A stretch of DNA of 8,725 bases from Spirosomataceae bacterium (GCA_025455795.1 JALOLW010000373.1:1-8725); one strand, 5' to 3'; numbered from the stretch's first letter, positions 1-5,673 are shown. Notes: generated from the letters alone by a model not told the origin. Program-made: numbers and translations.

Positions 1-2
1 AT

Positions 3-428
3 CCTCTACGATTGCCGATTGTAGCGACTTGCTTTATGGAACCTGTAACACTGGAACCAGCAGCTTTTATGCAACGCTGGAAAAGTTTGGAGGGACAAGA
101 AAGGGAATGTCAAGAAGTCGTCAAAGCGCCACCGAATGCCCCTCCTATTGATGAAGAATATATGTCTCGTATAGCACACATAATTACTGATGGTTTGAAG
201 TTCGGAAGATGCCAAGGCTGTGATCCTACACCTTGGACTGTTTCAGGGGCTGCAACATTCCGTACGGGTGCTAAGGACATGAATGGTAACAACATCAACG
301 TTGGTTGTCTTGTAAGGGTGGAGGCCAATCCACAAGCTGGAGCGTTTAGAGTAACAACCCGAACACTCCATCCTTTGTGTTCCAAAGCAGTGAAGAATGT
401 GGCACTTGTGAGTATCAAATTAGCTTAA
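3..428 (+). CDS. AP-2 complex subunit alpha, C-terminal appendage fragment (eukaryotic, 5' partial)
   Basis: This is the end of a eukaryotic clathrin-adaptor subunit. In clathrin-mediated endocytosis the alpha appendage platform binds DPF/DPW and FxDxF peptides of accessory proteins at the plasma membrane. The frame is open to the window edge, so the TTG at 12 is just a codon, and the stop is TAA at 426-428. Counting from that TTG as residue 1, I see FMQRWKSL at 19-26, matching FFQRWKQL of animal AP-2 alpha with the peptide-binding Trp at 23. CLVRVEANPQAGAFRVTTR at 99-117 keeps the Arg, Glu and two Arg (102, 104, 113, 117) at exactly the spacing of the animal platform residues. The animal FF pair is FM here. 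The overall pattern (RWKSL, QEVVKA) also recalls plant or stramenopile homologues. No intron is visible. No bacterial family with this fold and motif is known to me, and all later genes are bacterial, so the fragment does not belong to the same replicon by descent. Confidence 0.85.
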   Translation, partial: PLRLPIVATCFMEPVTLEPAAFMQRWKSLEGQERECQEVVKAPPNAPPIDEEYMSRIAHIITDGLKFGRCQGCDPTPWTVSGAATFRTGAKDMNGNNINVGCLVRVEANPQAGAFRVTTRTLHPLCSKAVKNVALVSIKLA

Positions 429-522
429 AGAAGGAACTCATGTTGATGAGAAACTTTTTATCTGTTTGGTATTTGCTATTTCGGTTTGTTTAGAGCGTCG
501 CCGCTTCAAATCACATGCAGAA
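429..522. other. Unassigned spacer, probable eukaryote/bacterium junction zone
   Basis: This stretch lies between the stop of the AP-2 alpha fragment and the stop of the first minus-strand bacterial gene. It has no open frame of note. It contains a small inverted repeat, AGCG-TCGC-CGCT at 494-505, too short and without a T-run, so I do not call it a terminator. If the contig is a fusion, the breakpoint should lie here or within the last codons of the neighbouring small gene, but I cannot see a sharp change in composition that fixes the base. Confidence 0.4.
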
Positions 523-783
523 CTATGTATAGCTTCTTTGAGGACCAAGCGTTATTGCGGTACAGTGTAATTCATTGATAGGAGTATATGTTTTGGGATG
601 CTCAAATTGATTACCTGCGAGTTGGTTAGAGTTTCTGTTAGTTGTTGCAAACCTTACATTTTGCTGTGAATTAGCCGTTTTTTTTGTAGTCTTTGTGGGT
701 GCCACAACTTTTGGCTTACCGCTTTTTACTTGTCCGAGTATTAAATTTGAAACAGTCAAGAATAAAAGGAATAGCTTTTTCAT
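523..783 (-). CDS. Small secreted hypothetical protein, 86 aa, perhaps 3'-truncated
   Basis: I do not recognise the family with confidence. The chosen start (ATG at 783-781) gives MKKLFLLFLTVSNLILGQ, a typical Sec signal peptide likely cut before or at the Gln. An in-frame ATG at 867 would add 28 residues but lies on the promoter described at 837-867, so the downstream start is preferred. The mature part is about 68 residues, basic and low in complexity (GKPKVVAPTKTTKKTANSQQ), then Asn/Gln-rich, ending in LHCTAITLGPQRSYT. The CTAIT segment resembles the beginning of a short Cys-rich tail (CxAITKKGTxC) that I recall from small Bacteroidota proteins. Here the later cysteines are missing, so the gene may be degenerate or cut by the nearby junction. 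This comparison is from memory and weak. It has its own promoter, separate from the DUF3575 gene 90 bases upstream. Confidence 0.6.
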   Translation of the reverse strand: MKKLFLLFLTVSNLILGQVKSGKPKVVAPTKTTKKTANSQQNVRFATTNRNSNQLAGNQFEHPKTYTPINELHCTAITLGPQRSYT

Positions 784-836
784 GATTTTGTCGAATTTGG
801 AAATGGATTTTCTACAAAAATTGAGGTAACTCCAAG

Positions 837-867
837 CAAAAATAGTGAACAGGAAGACATTTTGCAA
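837..867 (-). promoter_or_regulatory. Bacteroidota-type promoter of the small secreted protein gene
   Basis: On the minus strand, TTG (867-865) is followed after exactly 20 bases by TATTTTTG (844-837). This matches the known Bacteroidota primary-sigma consensus TTG-N19-21-TAnnTTTG. Transcription would begin near 830, leaving a leader of roughly 45-50 bases before the ATG at 783. The site also supports the bacterial origin of this side of the window and the choice of the 783 start. Confidence 0.65.
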
Positions 868-873
868 GATAGT

Positions 874-1551
874 TCATTTCAACGCGATACCCAAATGAAA
901 GCCCGCCGAGATGCCCGGCATAGTGCCGTATCGGCCCGGGCGAGTAGAACGAAGGTCAAAACCTCTCACGGGGGCATTGGGAGGCGTGCCAGAGGCATTG
1001 TCGGTGACGAGCAAATCGCGGATGCCACCACCTACGTACAAATCCAACACAAAGCGAGGGGAGAGATAAAAAAGATAGCCAATTTTGCCCTGAAAGGCAT
1101 TGACACGGCGATTGGAACGAACTTCTAATTCCTCAAAAAACGCACAAGCACCCGTCGTGGGATTGCACAGACGACCTACTCCTTGATAAGAATCCGTGAG
1201 AACGTTTTTGCGAAAATATTCTCCTGCGATGTAAAACTTATCGCCGTTGTAGGAGAAAGTTGGAAAGTAAAAACGAATTTGAGTGCGGAAACGCCACGTT
1301 TGGCGGTTGGGATAGCGGGCTTTTTCGTTGGAATAGGCATTGAAAGCATTGTGTCCCCAACCGACTTCCTGCTGCACACTCCACCGCTTGCCAATGGGAA
1401 TTTCTGCCCCCAGCATGATACTATTTTCGGGGTCGAGGAGCATCGAAGGAGTCCATTTGAGGATGTAATCGAGCCGTAGGGTGTCTTGCGATTGGGCCGT
1501 TTGCCAAAAACAACCGAACAAAACGAGGATGATGAGTGTGTATCGGGGCAT
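874..1551 (-). CDS. DUF3575-like secreted/outer-membrane protein
   Basis: A 225-residue protein, probably of the DUF3575 group of Bacteroidota envelope proteins; its biochemical role is unknown. Residues 1-21 are a signal peptide (MPRYTLIILVLFGCFWQTAQS) with likely cleavage at AQS-Q. The next segment, LKWTPSMLLDPENSIMLGAE at 31-50, is the family's typical opening. Alternating short strands rich in aromatic residues follow (RFRTQIRFYFPTFSY, KFYIAGEYF, KIGYLFYLSPRFVLDLYVGGG), as in an outer-membrane beta-barrel. Two Cys near the middle (LCNPTTGACAFF) could form a disulfide. It ends AGFHLGIALK, a barrel-like last strand. Only 14 bases separate it from the upstream LVIVD lipoprotein gene, so the two are probably co-transcribed and act together at the cell surface. 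The start is supported by the signal peptide. The DUF3575 assignment is by pattern and could be another small porin-like family. Confidence 0.75.
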   Translation of the reverse strand: MPRYTLIILVLFGCFWQTAQSQDTLRLDYILKWTPSMLLDPENSIMLGAEIPIGKRWSVQQEVGWGHNAFNAYSNEKARYPNRQTWRFRTQIRFYFPTFSYNGDKFYIAGEYFRKNVLTDSYQGVGRLCNPTTGACAFFEELEVRSNRRVNAFQGKIGYLFYLSPRFVLDLYVGGGIRDLLVTDNASGTPPNAPVRGFDLRSTRPGRYGTMPGISAGFHLGIALK

Positions 1552-1565
1552 TTGAGAGACTTGTA

Positions 1566-2321
1566 CTAAGGTTCAATCGGAATTTTGCTCAAAAGTTCCA
1601 GCTTGCCGCCGTTTTGATAGCTGTATTGGACAAAACCCCCGTCGCCCGTGACTATGAGGCTTTTGTTGAGCGGAATCACATCGAATGACTTCACTTCGCG
1701 CAGTGTTTCTTGGAGTTTGGGCTGGGTAGGTGCGCTGATGTCAAAAACTTTGAGGCCATTATCACCCTCACACACAAAGAGTTGTGTGCCGTCCACTCCC
1801 AATCCGTAGGGTGACTGCATCGGTTGAGAATGGACGAGTTTGGGAGATTTGAGGTCTGATACATCTACCACATCAAGCGTACTCATGGATACAAATCGCC
1901 GACAAGCCACGCCTCCGCGCAGGGTTACGTAGGCGTAGTTGCCTTGTACCACTACGGGGTCGCAACTCATCACGTGGGTGTATTTGGAAAGCAGATTAGG
2001 CTTAGTAAATTGCTGATTGTCAAAAATATACAGTCCGTCGTTAGCCCCGATAAACAGATTGTTTTTGTAAGGAAAAATCGTTTCCAATCCAAAATCCAAC
2101 GAAACGGTATTGGCGATTTTGGGATTGGTGGGAGAGGAGATGTCATAGACTTGCAGTTCGTTGGGCAGTACGCAGTAGAGGGCATTGCCCACAATCGCAA
2201 ACCGCGCCATGGAGCCGCCCGTCCCCGTTTGACTGTTGGGGTTCAATTCGGCACTTTTTTCAGCGCAACCTACGAGATACGTAAGCCCCAATGCCAGTCC
2301 GAAGAGGTATATCTTTTTCAT
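1566..2321 (-). CDS. LVIVD-repeat lipoprotein (second of pair)
   Basis: A 251-residue surface lipoprotein. MKKIYLFGLALGLTYLVGC has a lipobox L-V-G-C with the lipidated Cys at 19. A short linker (about 20-35) leads to GGSMARFAIVGNALYCV at 35-51 and a series of beta-propeller-like LVIVD repeats. Examples are ELQVYDISSPTNPK at 55-68, TLDVVDVSDLKSPKLV at 148-163 and GLKVFDISAPTQPKL at 189-203. The recurring pattern is L-x-V-x-D-[IV]-S-x-P-x-x-P. The HVMSCDPVVVQGNYAYVTLR block at 116-135 is characteristic of this Bacteroidota group as I recall it. Function is unknown; such propellers usually serve in binding. The start is fixed by the signal peptide. It follows another LVIVD-family lipoprotein gene after a 94-base spacer that contains a tandem duplication, and precedes the DUF3575 gene closely. 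Confidence 0.85.
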   Translation of the reverse strand: MKKIYLFGLALGLTYLVGCAEKSAELNPNSQTGTGGSMARFAIVGNALYCVLPNELQVYDISSPTNPKIANTVSLDFGLETIFPYKNNLFIGANDGLYIFDNQQFTKPNLLSKYTHVMSCDPVVVQGNYAYVTLRGGVACRRFVSMSTLDVVDVSDLKSPKLVHSQPMQSPYGLGVDGTQLFVCEGDNGLKVFDISAPTQPKLQETLREVKSFDVIPLNKSLIVTGDGGFVQYSYQNGGKLELLSKIPIEP

Positions 2322-2355
2322 CTGAATAAAAATTGTAAATATGTGAGTGGTGGGG

Positions 2356-2443
2356 CCACTTGACTAACGATAACACCGAGGACAAGTCATTACTCAAAGT
2401 CGTGCCACCACTTGACTAACGATAACACCGAGGGCGACTCATT
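2356..2443. repeat. 52-base-spaced tandem repeat covering the 3' end of the upstream lipoprotein gene
   Basis: A 26-base sequence beginning CCACTTGACTAACGATAACA occurs identically at 2356-2381 and 2408-2433, offset by 52 bases. Similarity continues for 10 more bases (7 of 10 identical). Read on the minus strand, the 2408 copy encodes the last codons of the LVIVD-family lipoprotein (R-C-Y-R-stop). The 2356 copy repeats the same codons and stop in the spacer, in a different frame because 52 is not a multiple of three. It therefore looks like a small tandem duplication of the gene's tail rather than a regulatory element. Confidence 0.85.
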
Positions 2444-3000
2444 TTGACTTTTTCCCAACCTACTACCACGCCTTTGGCTTCGTCCACACATTCAAAATAA
2501 CCGATATATGGCGGGTTTTGCTGAATCGGGAAAGCGTTTTCGATGCGTTTGACGACTTGAATATCAGCGGGATTGCCAATGTCGAGTACCACAAAATCGC
2601 GACCATTGTCGGCATACAACAGATTACCTTTTACGGCAATGTCCACGTTGCCAGGGATATTGATGAACGAGATTTTTTGTGGATTGCGCGGGTCGGCGTT
2701 GTTGAGCAAATGGATGCCTTTGCCCTGTTCGTTGATAAACAGATAACTCCCACGAACGTAAATTTTGCCAGGCTTCCGCAAAGGCTGCGGAGCAGTAGTG
2801 CTAATTTTTTGAATCTCAGTTTTGCCCATGTAGATAGGTCGGTAGCCCTCGCCCGAAAACGGCGGTGCACCTGCGGTGGGGGTATCGGTGTCAATCTCGG
2901 TATTGCAACTGAGCAGTCCCAACAAGAACAGTAGGCCAATACTGTTCCATTTCAGCAGCCAAATGAAGGGTCGTTTGACAAAGAAGAAAGTAGGATTCAT
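2416..3000 (-). CDS. LVIVD-family lipoprotein (first of pair)
   Basis: A 194-residue putative lipoprotein. From the ATG at 3000 the signal is MNPTFFFVKRPFIWLLKWNS followed by IGLLFLLGLLSC, with the lipidated Cys at 32 in an L-L-S-C lipobox. An in-frame ATG at 3060 would put 20 more residues in front of an already long n-region, so I prefer 3000. The mature protein contains GYRPIYMGKTEIQKI, then PLRKPGKIYVRGSYLFINEQ, then GIHLLNNADPRNPQKI and FINIPGNVDIAVKGNLLYAD, which are LVIVD-like propeller strands. FVVLDIGNPADIQVVKRIE follows, and the C-terminus is YFECVDEAKGVVVGWEKVKM...CYR. My recollection is that this N-type protein naturally ends at or near CYR, so it seems complete although shorter than many LVIVD proteins. 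Function is unknown; it probably works with the neighbouring C-type lipoprotein at 1566-2321. Confidence 0.78.
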   Translation of the reverse strand: MNPTFFFVKRPFIWLLKWNSIGLLFLLGLLSCNTEIDTDTPTAGAPPFSGEGYRPIYMGKTEIQKISTTAPQPLRKPGKIYVRGSYLFINEQGKGIHLLNNADPRNPQKISFINIPGNVDIAVKGNLLYADNGRDFVVLDIGNPADIQVVKRIENAFPIQQNPPYIGYFECVDEAKGVVVGWEKVKMSRPRCYR

Positions 3001-3093
3001 CGGTGCAACGTGTTTTGCCAAAGACGCAAGAAAGCGGAAAATGGTTGGAAGGCAAATCAAAAAATAGTCACCCGTGCGCGGTATCCTAAAGAT

Positions 3094-3507
3094 TTAAGCT
3101 GCTTCTTCCCATGCTGTTTCAAGCTCAAGCGTATGGTTTCCAATGCACATTTGAATGATTTGCCACCGTCCTTCCAGAAGTTTCAACACACTCGAAGCAT
3201 TCCCATAACCCACGCAATTGATACCGTCGGCTTTGCGTACATAATGAAACTGATAGCTTTCAGAAGCGATAGCTACGGTTTCAAAAAACTGAATGTCTTT
3301 GACTTGGTATTGACTAAATTCGACTTTGGCAAACAACGCTTCAATCCACTTGACGTATTCTGAGGGAGAATGATTGACTTGAAATCGCCCGCTTTGAATA
3401 ATCTGTGCGCTGTGATGAAACGACTGCTGTAATGTACCATAATCCAACCCTTCGAGTGCAATGAAGCGTTTTTTGAGCGTTTCTCTTACTATTTGTTCTT
3501 TTTCCAT
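3094..3507 (-). CDS. NTF2-like (SnoaL/DUF4440-type) protein
   Basis: A 137-residue soluble protein with no signal peptide, the usual size for a single NTF2-like cone-fold domain. An amphipathic N-terminal helix (EKEQIVRETLKKRFIALEGL) is followed by DYGTLQQSFHHSAQII, the typical D/Y..L...F hydrophobic segment. Next come strands around VKDIQFFETVAIASESYQFH, and finally VLKLLEGRWQIIQMCIGNHT. The last block corresponds to the family's L-x-x-x-x-G-x-W-x-I ending. The fold hosts both enzymes and ligand-binding proteins, and nothing here shows which. No catalytic residue set can be assigned. It lies 93 bases upstream of the LVIVD pair and 97 bases downstream of the LeuD-like gene, so it may be its own transcription unit, with a candidate promoter and hairpin directly upstream. 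Confidence 0.65.
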   Translation of the reverse strand: MEKEQIVRETLKKRFIALEGLDYGTLQQSFHHSAQIIQSGRFQVNHSPSEYVKWIEALFAKVEFSQYQVKDIQFFETVAIASESYQFHYVRKADGINCVGYGNASSVLKLLEGRWQIIQMCIGNHTLELETAWEEAA

Positions 3508-3524
3508 AGTGAAGCTGCGTTTAA

Positions 3525-3564
3525 CGTATATAGATAATGAAGCATATACGCAACGGCAAATCTA
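3525..3564 (-). promoter_or_regulatory. Candidate -7 element and inverted repeat upstream of the NTF2-like gene
   Basis: On the minus strand TAGATTTG (3564-3557) matches the Bacteroidota -7 consensus TAnnTTTG; no clear TTG is seen 19-21 bases upstream, so the promoter is tentative. Immediately downstream is a perfect 7-base inverted repeat, CGTATAT (3550-3544) and ATATACG (3531-3525), with a 12-base gap. The predicted transcript would start near the first arm, so the repeat could be a 5' hairpin or an operator at the start site. The gene's ATG follows at 3507. Confidence 0.35.
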
Positions 3565-3604
3565 CTGGATAAAAGCCAATAAAAAAGTTAGAATTGGATT
3601 AGAA

Positions 3605-4138
3605 TTATCGGAGGTCAGCTACTGTACCATCGGCTATCTTCTTTCTGATAAAATCTAACAGTCCTCCTGCCTCGGCTACTTCGGCCACAAAAGGGGCGAC
3701 GGGGGCGGTGGTCATGGACTTGCCATTGGTCAGGTTTTTAAGTTCGCAGGTGTCGAGATTGTACTCTAACTCGTCGCCCGTTTCGACCATGTCTATCACG
3801 CTGGGTGCTGTCACAAACGGCAGGCCATAGTTGATGGCGTTTCGGAACTGTAACCGCGCAAACGAATCGGCAAAAACGGCACGAATGCCCGCGCCCATCA
3901 GTCCTGTGACGCAGTGTTCAATAGATTTGCCACCGCCCGCAAAATTGTGGGCGGCGACGATGAATGTGTAGCCTTCGTCTTTGAAGGCGTTTTCTTTGTC
4001 ATATTTGGCATCAACGCCCGCCATGATAAACTTGGCGTTTTCGGTTTTGTCAATGGGCGATGTCCAAAAACGCTGCACGACCATGTCAAACGACATGACG
4101 TACGCTCTTGATGTCCAGGCTTTTCCGCGTATAATCAT
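3605..4138 (-). CDS. LeuD-like small subunit of an aconitase-superfamily dehydratase, atypical active site
   Basis: A 177-residue swivel domain of the 3-isopropylmalate dehydratase/homoaconitase small-subunit type. It pairs with the [4Fe-4S] large subunit encoded just upstream to hydrate or dehydrate a malate-like acid. Family features are AHNFAGGGKSIEHCVTGLMGAG at about 63-84, RAVFADSFARLQFRNAINYGLP at 86-107, and AGGLLDFIRKKI near the C-terminus (157-168). Length fits LeuD (160-200). The active-site loop is unusual: the family has G-S-S-R-E-H, in which the first Ser is the catalytic base and the Arg binds a substrate carboxylate in aconitase. This protein has G-K-S-I-E-H at 70-75. The N-terminal N-x-D-T-D motif of LeuD is also absent (YVMSFDMVVQRFW instead). 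I infer a different substrate or a divergent paralogue rather than true LeuD. The start at MIIRGKAW aligns with the family's GKVW. Confidence 0.8.
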   Translation of the reverse strand: MIIRGKAWTSRAYVMSFDMVVQRFWTSPIDKTENAKFIMAGVDAKYDKENAFKDEGYTFIVAAHNFAGGGKSIEHCVTGLMGAGIRAVFADSFARLQFRNAINYGLPFVTAPSVIDMVETGDELEYNLDTCELKNLTNGKSMTTAPVAPFVAEVAEAGGLLDFIRKKIADGTVADLR

Positions 4139-4150
4139 TTTTTCAATTTT

Positions 4151-4322
4151 GAATGATTGGATGATCGGATGATTGAGTTGTCGAATGATTGGATTATCGA
4201 ATGAGTGAGCGATTGAATCGGGTATTTTCTGAGTAGCACAATTTTGTATTGTGTGAGTGAAAAGTTTGAACAGTGCTTATATCAACTGAATCTTTCCTCA
4301 TTCATTCATCCAATCATCCAAT
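4151..4322. repeat. Inverted pair of GAATGATTG-type repeats between the two dehydratase genes
   Basis: GAATGATTG units occur at 4151-4159 and 4183-4191, with variants (GGATGATTG, GAATGAGTG) up to about 4219. The reverse complement, a CATTCATCCAATCATCC-type block, lies at 4302-4322. A 10-base exact inverted match pairs 4155-4164 with 4307-4316. In transcription order the 4302-4322 block directly follows the large-subunit stop and the 4151-4219 block directly precedes the small-subunit start. Between them is a perfect hairpin, CACAAT-TTTGT-ATTGTG, at 4237-4253. The whole 185-base spacer contains no gene. Confidence 0.7.
4237..4253 (-). other. Short perfect hairpin in the dehydratase spacer
   Basis: CACAAT (4237-4242) and ATTGTG (4248-4253) form a 6-base stem with a 5-base loop. 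The stem is AT-rich and is not followed by a T-run on either strand, so it is not a convincing Rho-independent terminator. It may be an operator-like or RNA-structural element between two genes that should be co-expressed. Confidence 0.35.
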
Positions 4323-4323
4323 A

Positions 4324-5580
4324 CTAACCTCTCCTCGGGTCCACTATTTCGCCTTTGAGGGCAGAGGCGGCTACTACCGCAGGACTGGTGAGGTAAATGG
4401 CGGCGTTTTTGCTCCCCATGCGGCCTTTCATGTTGCGATTGCCCGCGCTGAGTACCACGTCGCCGTCGCCCGCTACGCCCGTGTGTATGCCCGCGCAAGC
4501 CGAGCAGGAAGGCGTATCTACGGCCACGCCCGCGTCTATGAGGGTTTCGATATAGCCCGCTTTGATGGCATCTTTATAAATTTGCGTGCTGGCTGGCACG
4601 AGCAAGAAATTAACGTCGGGATGCACTTGTTGGCCTTTCAGAATTTGAGCCACTACGGCAATATCTTCCAAACGCCCGTTGGTACAAGTCCCAATGAACG
4701 CTTTGTTGAATTTTGTGCCAACTACCTGTTCCACGGGTACGACGTCGTCCAGTTTGTCAGGGCGTGCCACGGTGGGGCCAAGGTTGGTGACATCTATTTC
4801 GTAAATGGCTTCGTAATTGGCATCTGCGTCGGAAGAAATCATATCCCAAGTCCCTTTTTGGACGGGACGCAAGAAATCAATCGTTTTTTGGTCGGGGGCA
4901 ATGATGCCATTTTTAGCTCCCAAATCCACCGTCATGTTGCAAAGCGTCATGCGGCCTGCGATGTCGAGCGCGTCAATGGCGGGGCCTGCGTATTCGAGCG
5001 TTTTGTAAATCAAGTGACCGTTCCAGCGCATCATCCCCATGATGTGAAGGCTCAAATCTTTGGCCATCACGTAGGGTTGCCATTGACCCGTTACATAAAA
5101 CTTCACCTGCTCAGGCACGCGAAACCAACACTTGCCAGTCGCCATAGCTACGGCAGCGTCTGATACGGCCACGGCGTTGCCCATTGCGCCTACCGCGCCG
5201 TAGGTATTGGCATGAGAGTCGGTGCCGACGCTGATTTTGCCGGGCAGCACGTGGCCCTGCTCTACCATGATTTGGTGGGCAATGCCCTGCCTACCCAAGT
5301 CATAGAAGTATTTGATGTCGTGGGCTTTGACGGCGGCGCGCCACTCGTTGAGCATGGTAGCAAACTGCGGCGTAGGCGGTGGCACCAAGTGGTCTGATAC
5401 GCAGATAACCCGCTCTTTGTCAAAGACATCACCCGCGCCAAGCGAGTCAAAGAGCTTGAAAGTTTCTTTGCCGAGGTAGTCCATCGTCATCACGCTGAAC
5501 ACGTCCGTCCAGACCAATTCGCCCGGGGTTACTTTGTCGCGCCCACTGTTGTAGGCCATTATTTTTTCGGTGATAGTCAT
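4324..5580 (-). CDS. LeuC-like large subunit of an aconitase-superfamily hydro-lyase
   Basis: A 418-residue [4Fe-4S] large subunit of the 3-isopropylmalate dehydratase/homoaconitase type, the usual length for the short archaeal-type LeuC/HACN group. In order I see VSDHLVPPPTPQF at 61-73, QGIAHQIMVEQG at 98-109, VGTDSHANTYGAVGAMGNAV at 118-137, MATGKCWFRVPE at 146-157, FIGTCTNGRLEDI at 295-307, TPSCSACAGIHTG at 356-368, and NRNMKGRMG at 381-389. It ends with YLTSPAVVAASALKGEIVDP. The cluster ligands are predicted as Cys299, Cys359 and Cys362. MTITEKIMAY from ATG 5580 gives the family's normal N-terminus; an in-frame ATG at 5655 adds 25 residues translated from repeat DNA and is rejected. It forms a heterodimer with the small subunit encoded 185 bases downstream. 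No leuA or leuB is adjacent, so isopropylmalate, citramalate, dimethylmalate or another related acid are all possible substrates. Confidence 0.88.
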   Translation of the reverse strand: MTITEKIMAYNSGRDKVTPGELVWTDVFSVMTMDYLGKETFKLFDSLGAGDVFDKERVICVSDHLVPPPTPQFATMLNEWRAAVKAHDIKYFYDLGRQGIAHQIMVEQGHVLPGKISVGTDSHANTYGAVGAMGNAVAVSDAAVAMATGKCWFRVPEQVKFYVTGQWQPYVMAKDLSLHIMGMMRWNGHLIYKTLEYAGPAIDALDIAGRMTLCNMTVDLGAKNGIIAPDQKTIDFLRPVQKGTWDMISSDADANYEAIYEIDVTNLGPTVARPDKLDDVVPVEQVVGTKFNKAFIGTCTNGRLEDIAVVAQILKGQQVHPDVNFLLVPASTQIYKDAIKAGYIETLIDAGVAVDTPSCSACAGIHTGVAGDGDVVLSAGNRNMKGRMGSKNAAIYLTSPAVVAASALKGEIVDPRRG

Positions 5581-5589
5581 CGTTTTAAT

Positions 5590-5670
5590 ATTGAATGAAA
5601 GGGTGATTGAATGATTGAGTGAAAAAAGGCTAAATTCAGCTATTCTTTCATTCAATCATCCAATCATTCA
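5590..5670. repeat. Second inverted pair of GAATGATTG-type repeats, upstream of the large-subunit gene
   Basis: ATTGAATGAAAG (5590-5601) is the exact reverse complement of CTTTCATTCAAT (5645-5656). Around them lie GAATGATTG at 5609-5617 and its complements CAATCATCC (5653-5661) and CAATCATTC (5661-5669). As in the spacer downstream of the same gene, one block follows the stop of the upstream gene and the inverted block precedes the next start codon, so the 93-base spacer could fold into a hairpin in the mRNA. A small imperfect palindrome, GCTAAATTCAGC (5629-5640), lies in the loop. Confidence 0.7.
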
Positions 5671-5673
5671 AAA

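Noticed and set aside
110..418. Minus-strand 102-codon open frame
   Set aside because: It is the antisense shadow of the AP-2 alpha fragment, which has strong family motifs on the plus strand.
494..505. AGCG-TCGC-CGCT as a terminator
   Set aside because: The stem is only 4 bases and no T-run follows on either strand.
862..1479. Plus-strand frames opposite the DUF3575 gene
   Set aside because: The translations are low-complexity or Arg-rich and the opposite strand has a signal peptide and barrel-like strands.
1566..3000. The two LVIVD genes as one gene broken by a frameshift
   Set aside because: Each has its own signal peptide and lipobox, and the first ends at a natural-looking terminus, so two separate genes fit better.
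4151..4219. GAATGATTG units considered as a CRISPR array
   Set aside because: The units are about 9 bases, irregularly spaced and without unique spacers of constant length, and no cas genes are present.
4273..5163. Plus-strand 296-codon open frame
   Set aside because: It lies antisense to the well-supported LeuC-like gene, begins in repeat DNA, and its translation has an improbable composition (many His, Val, Ala, Arg) with no motif.
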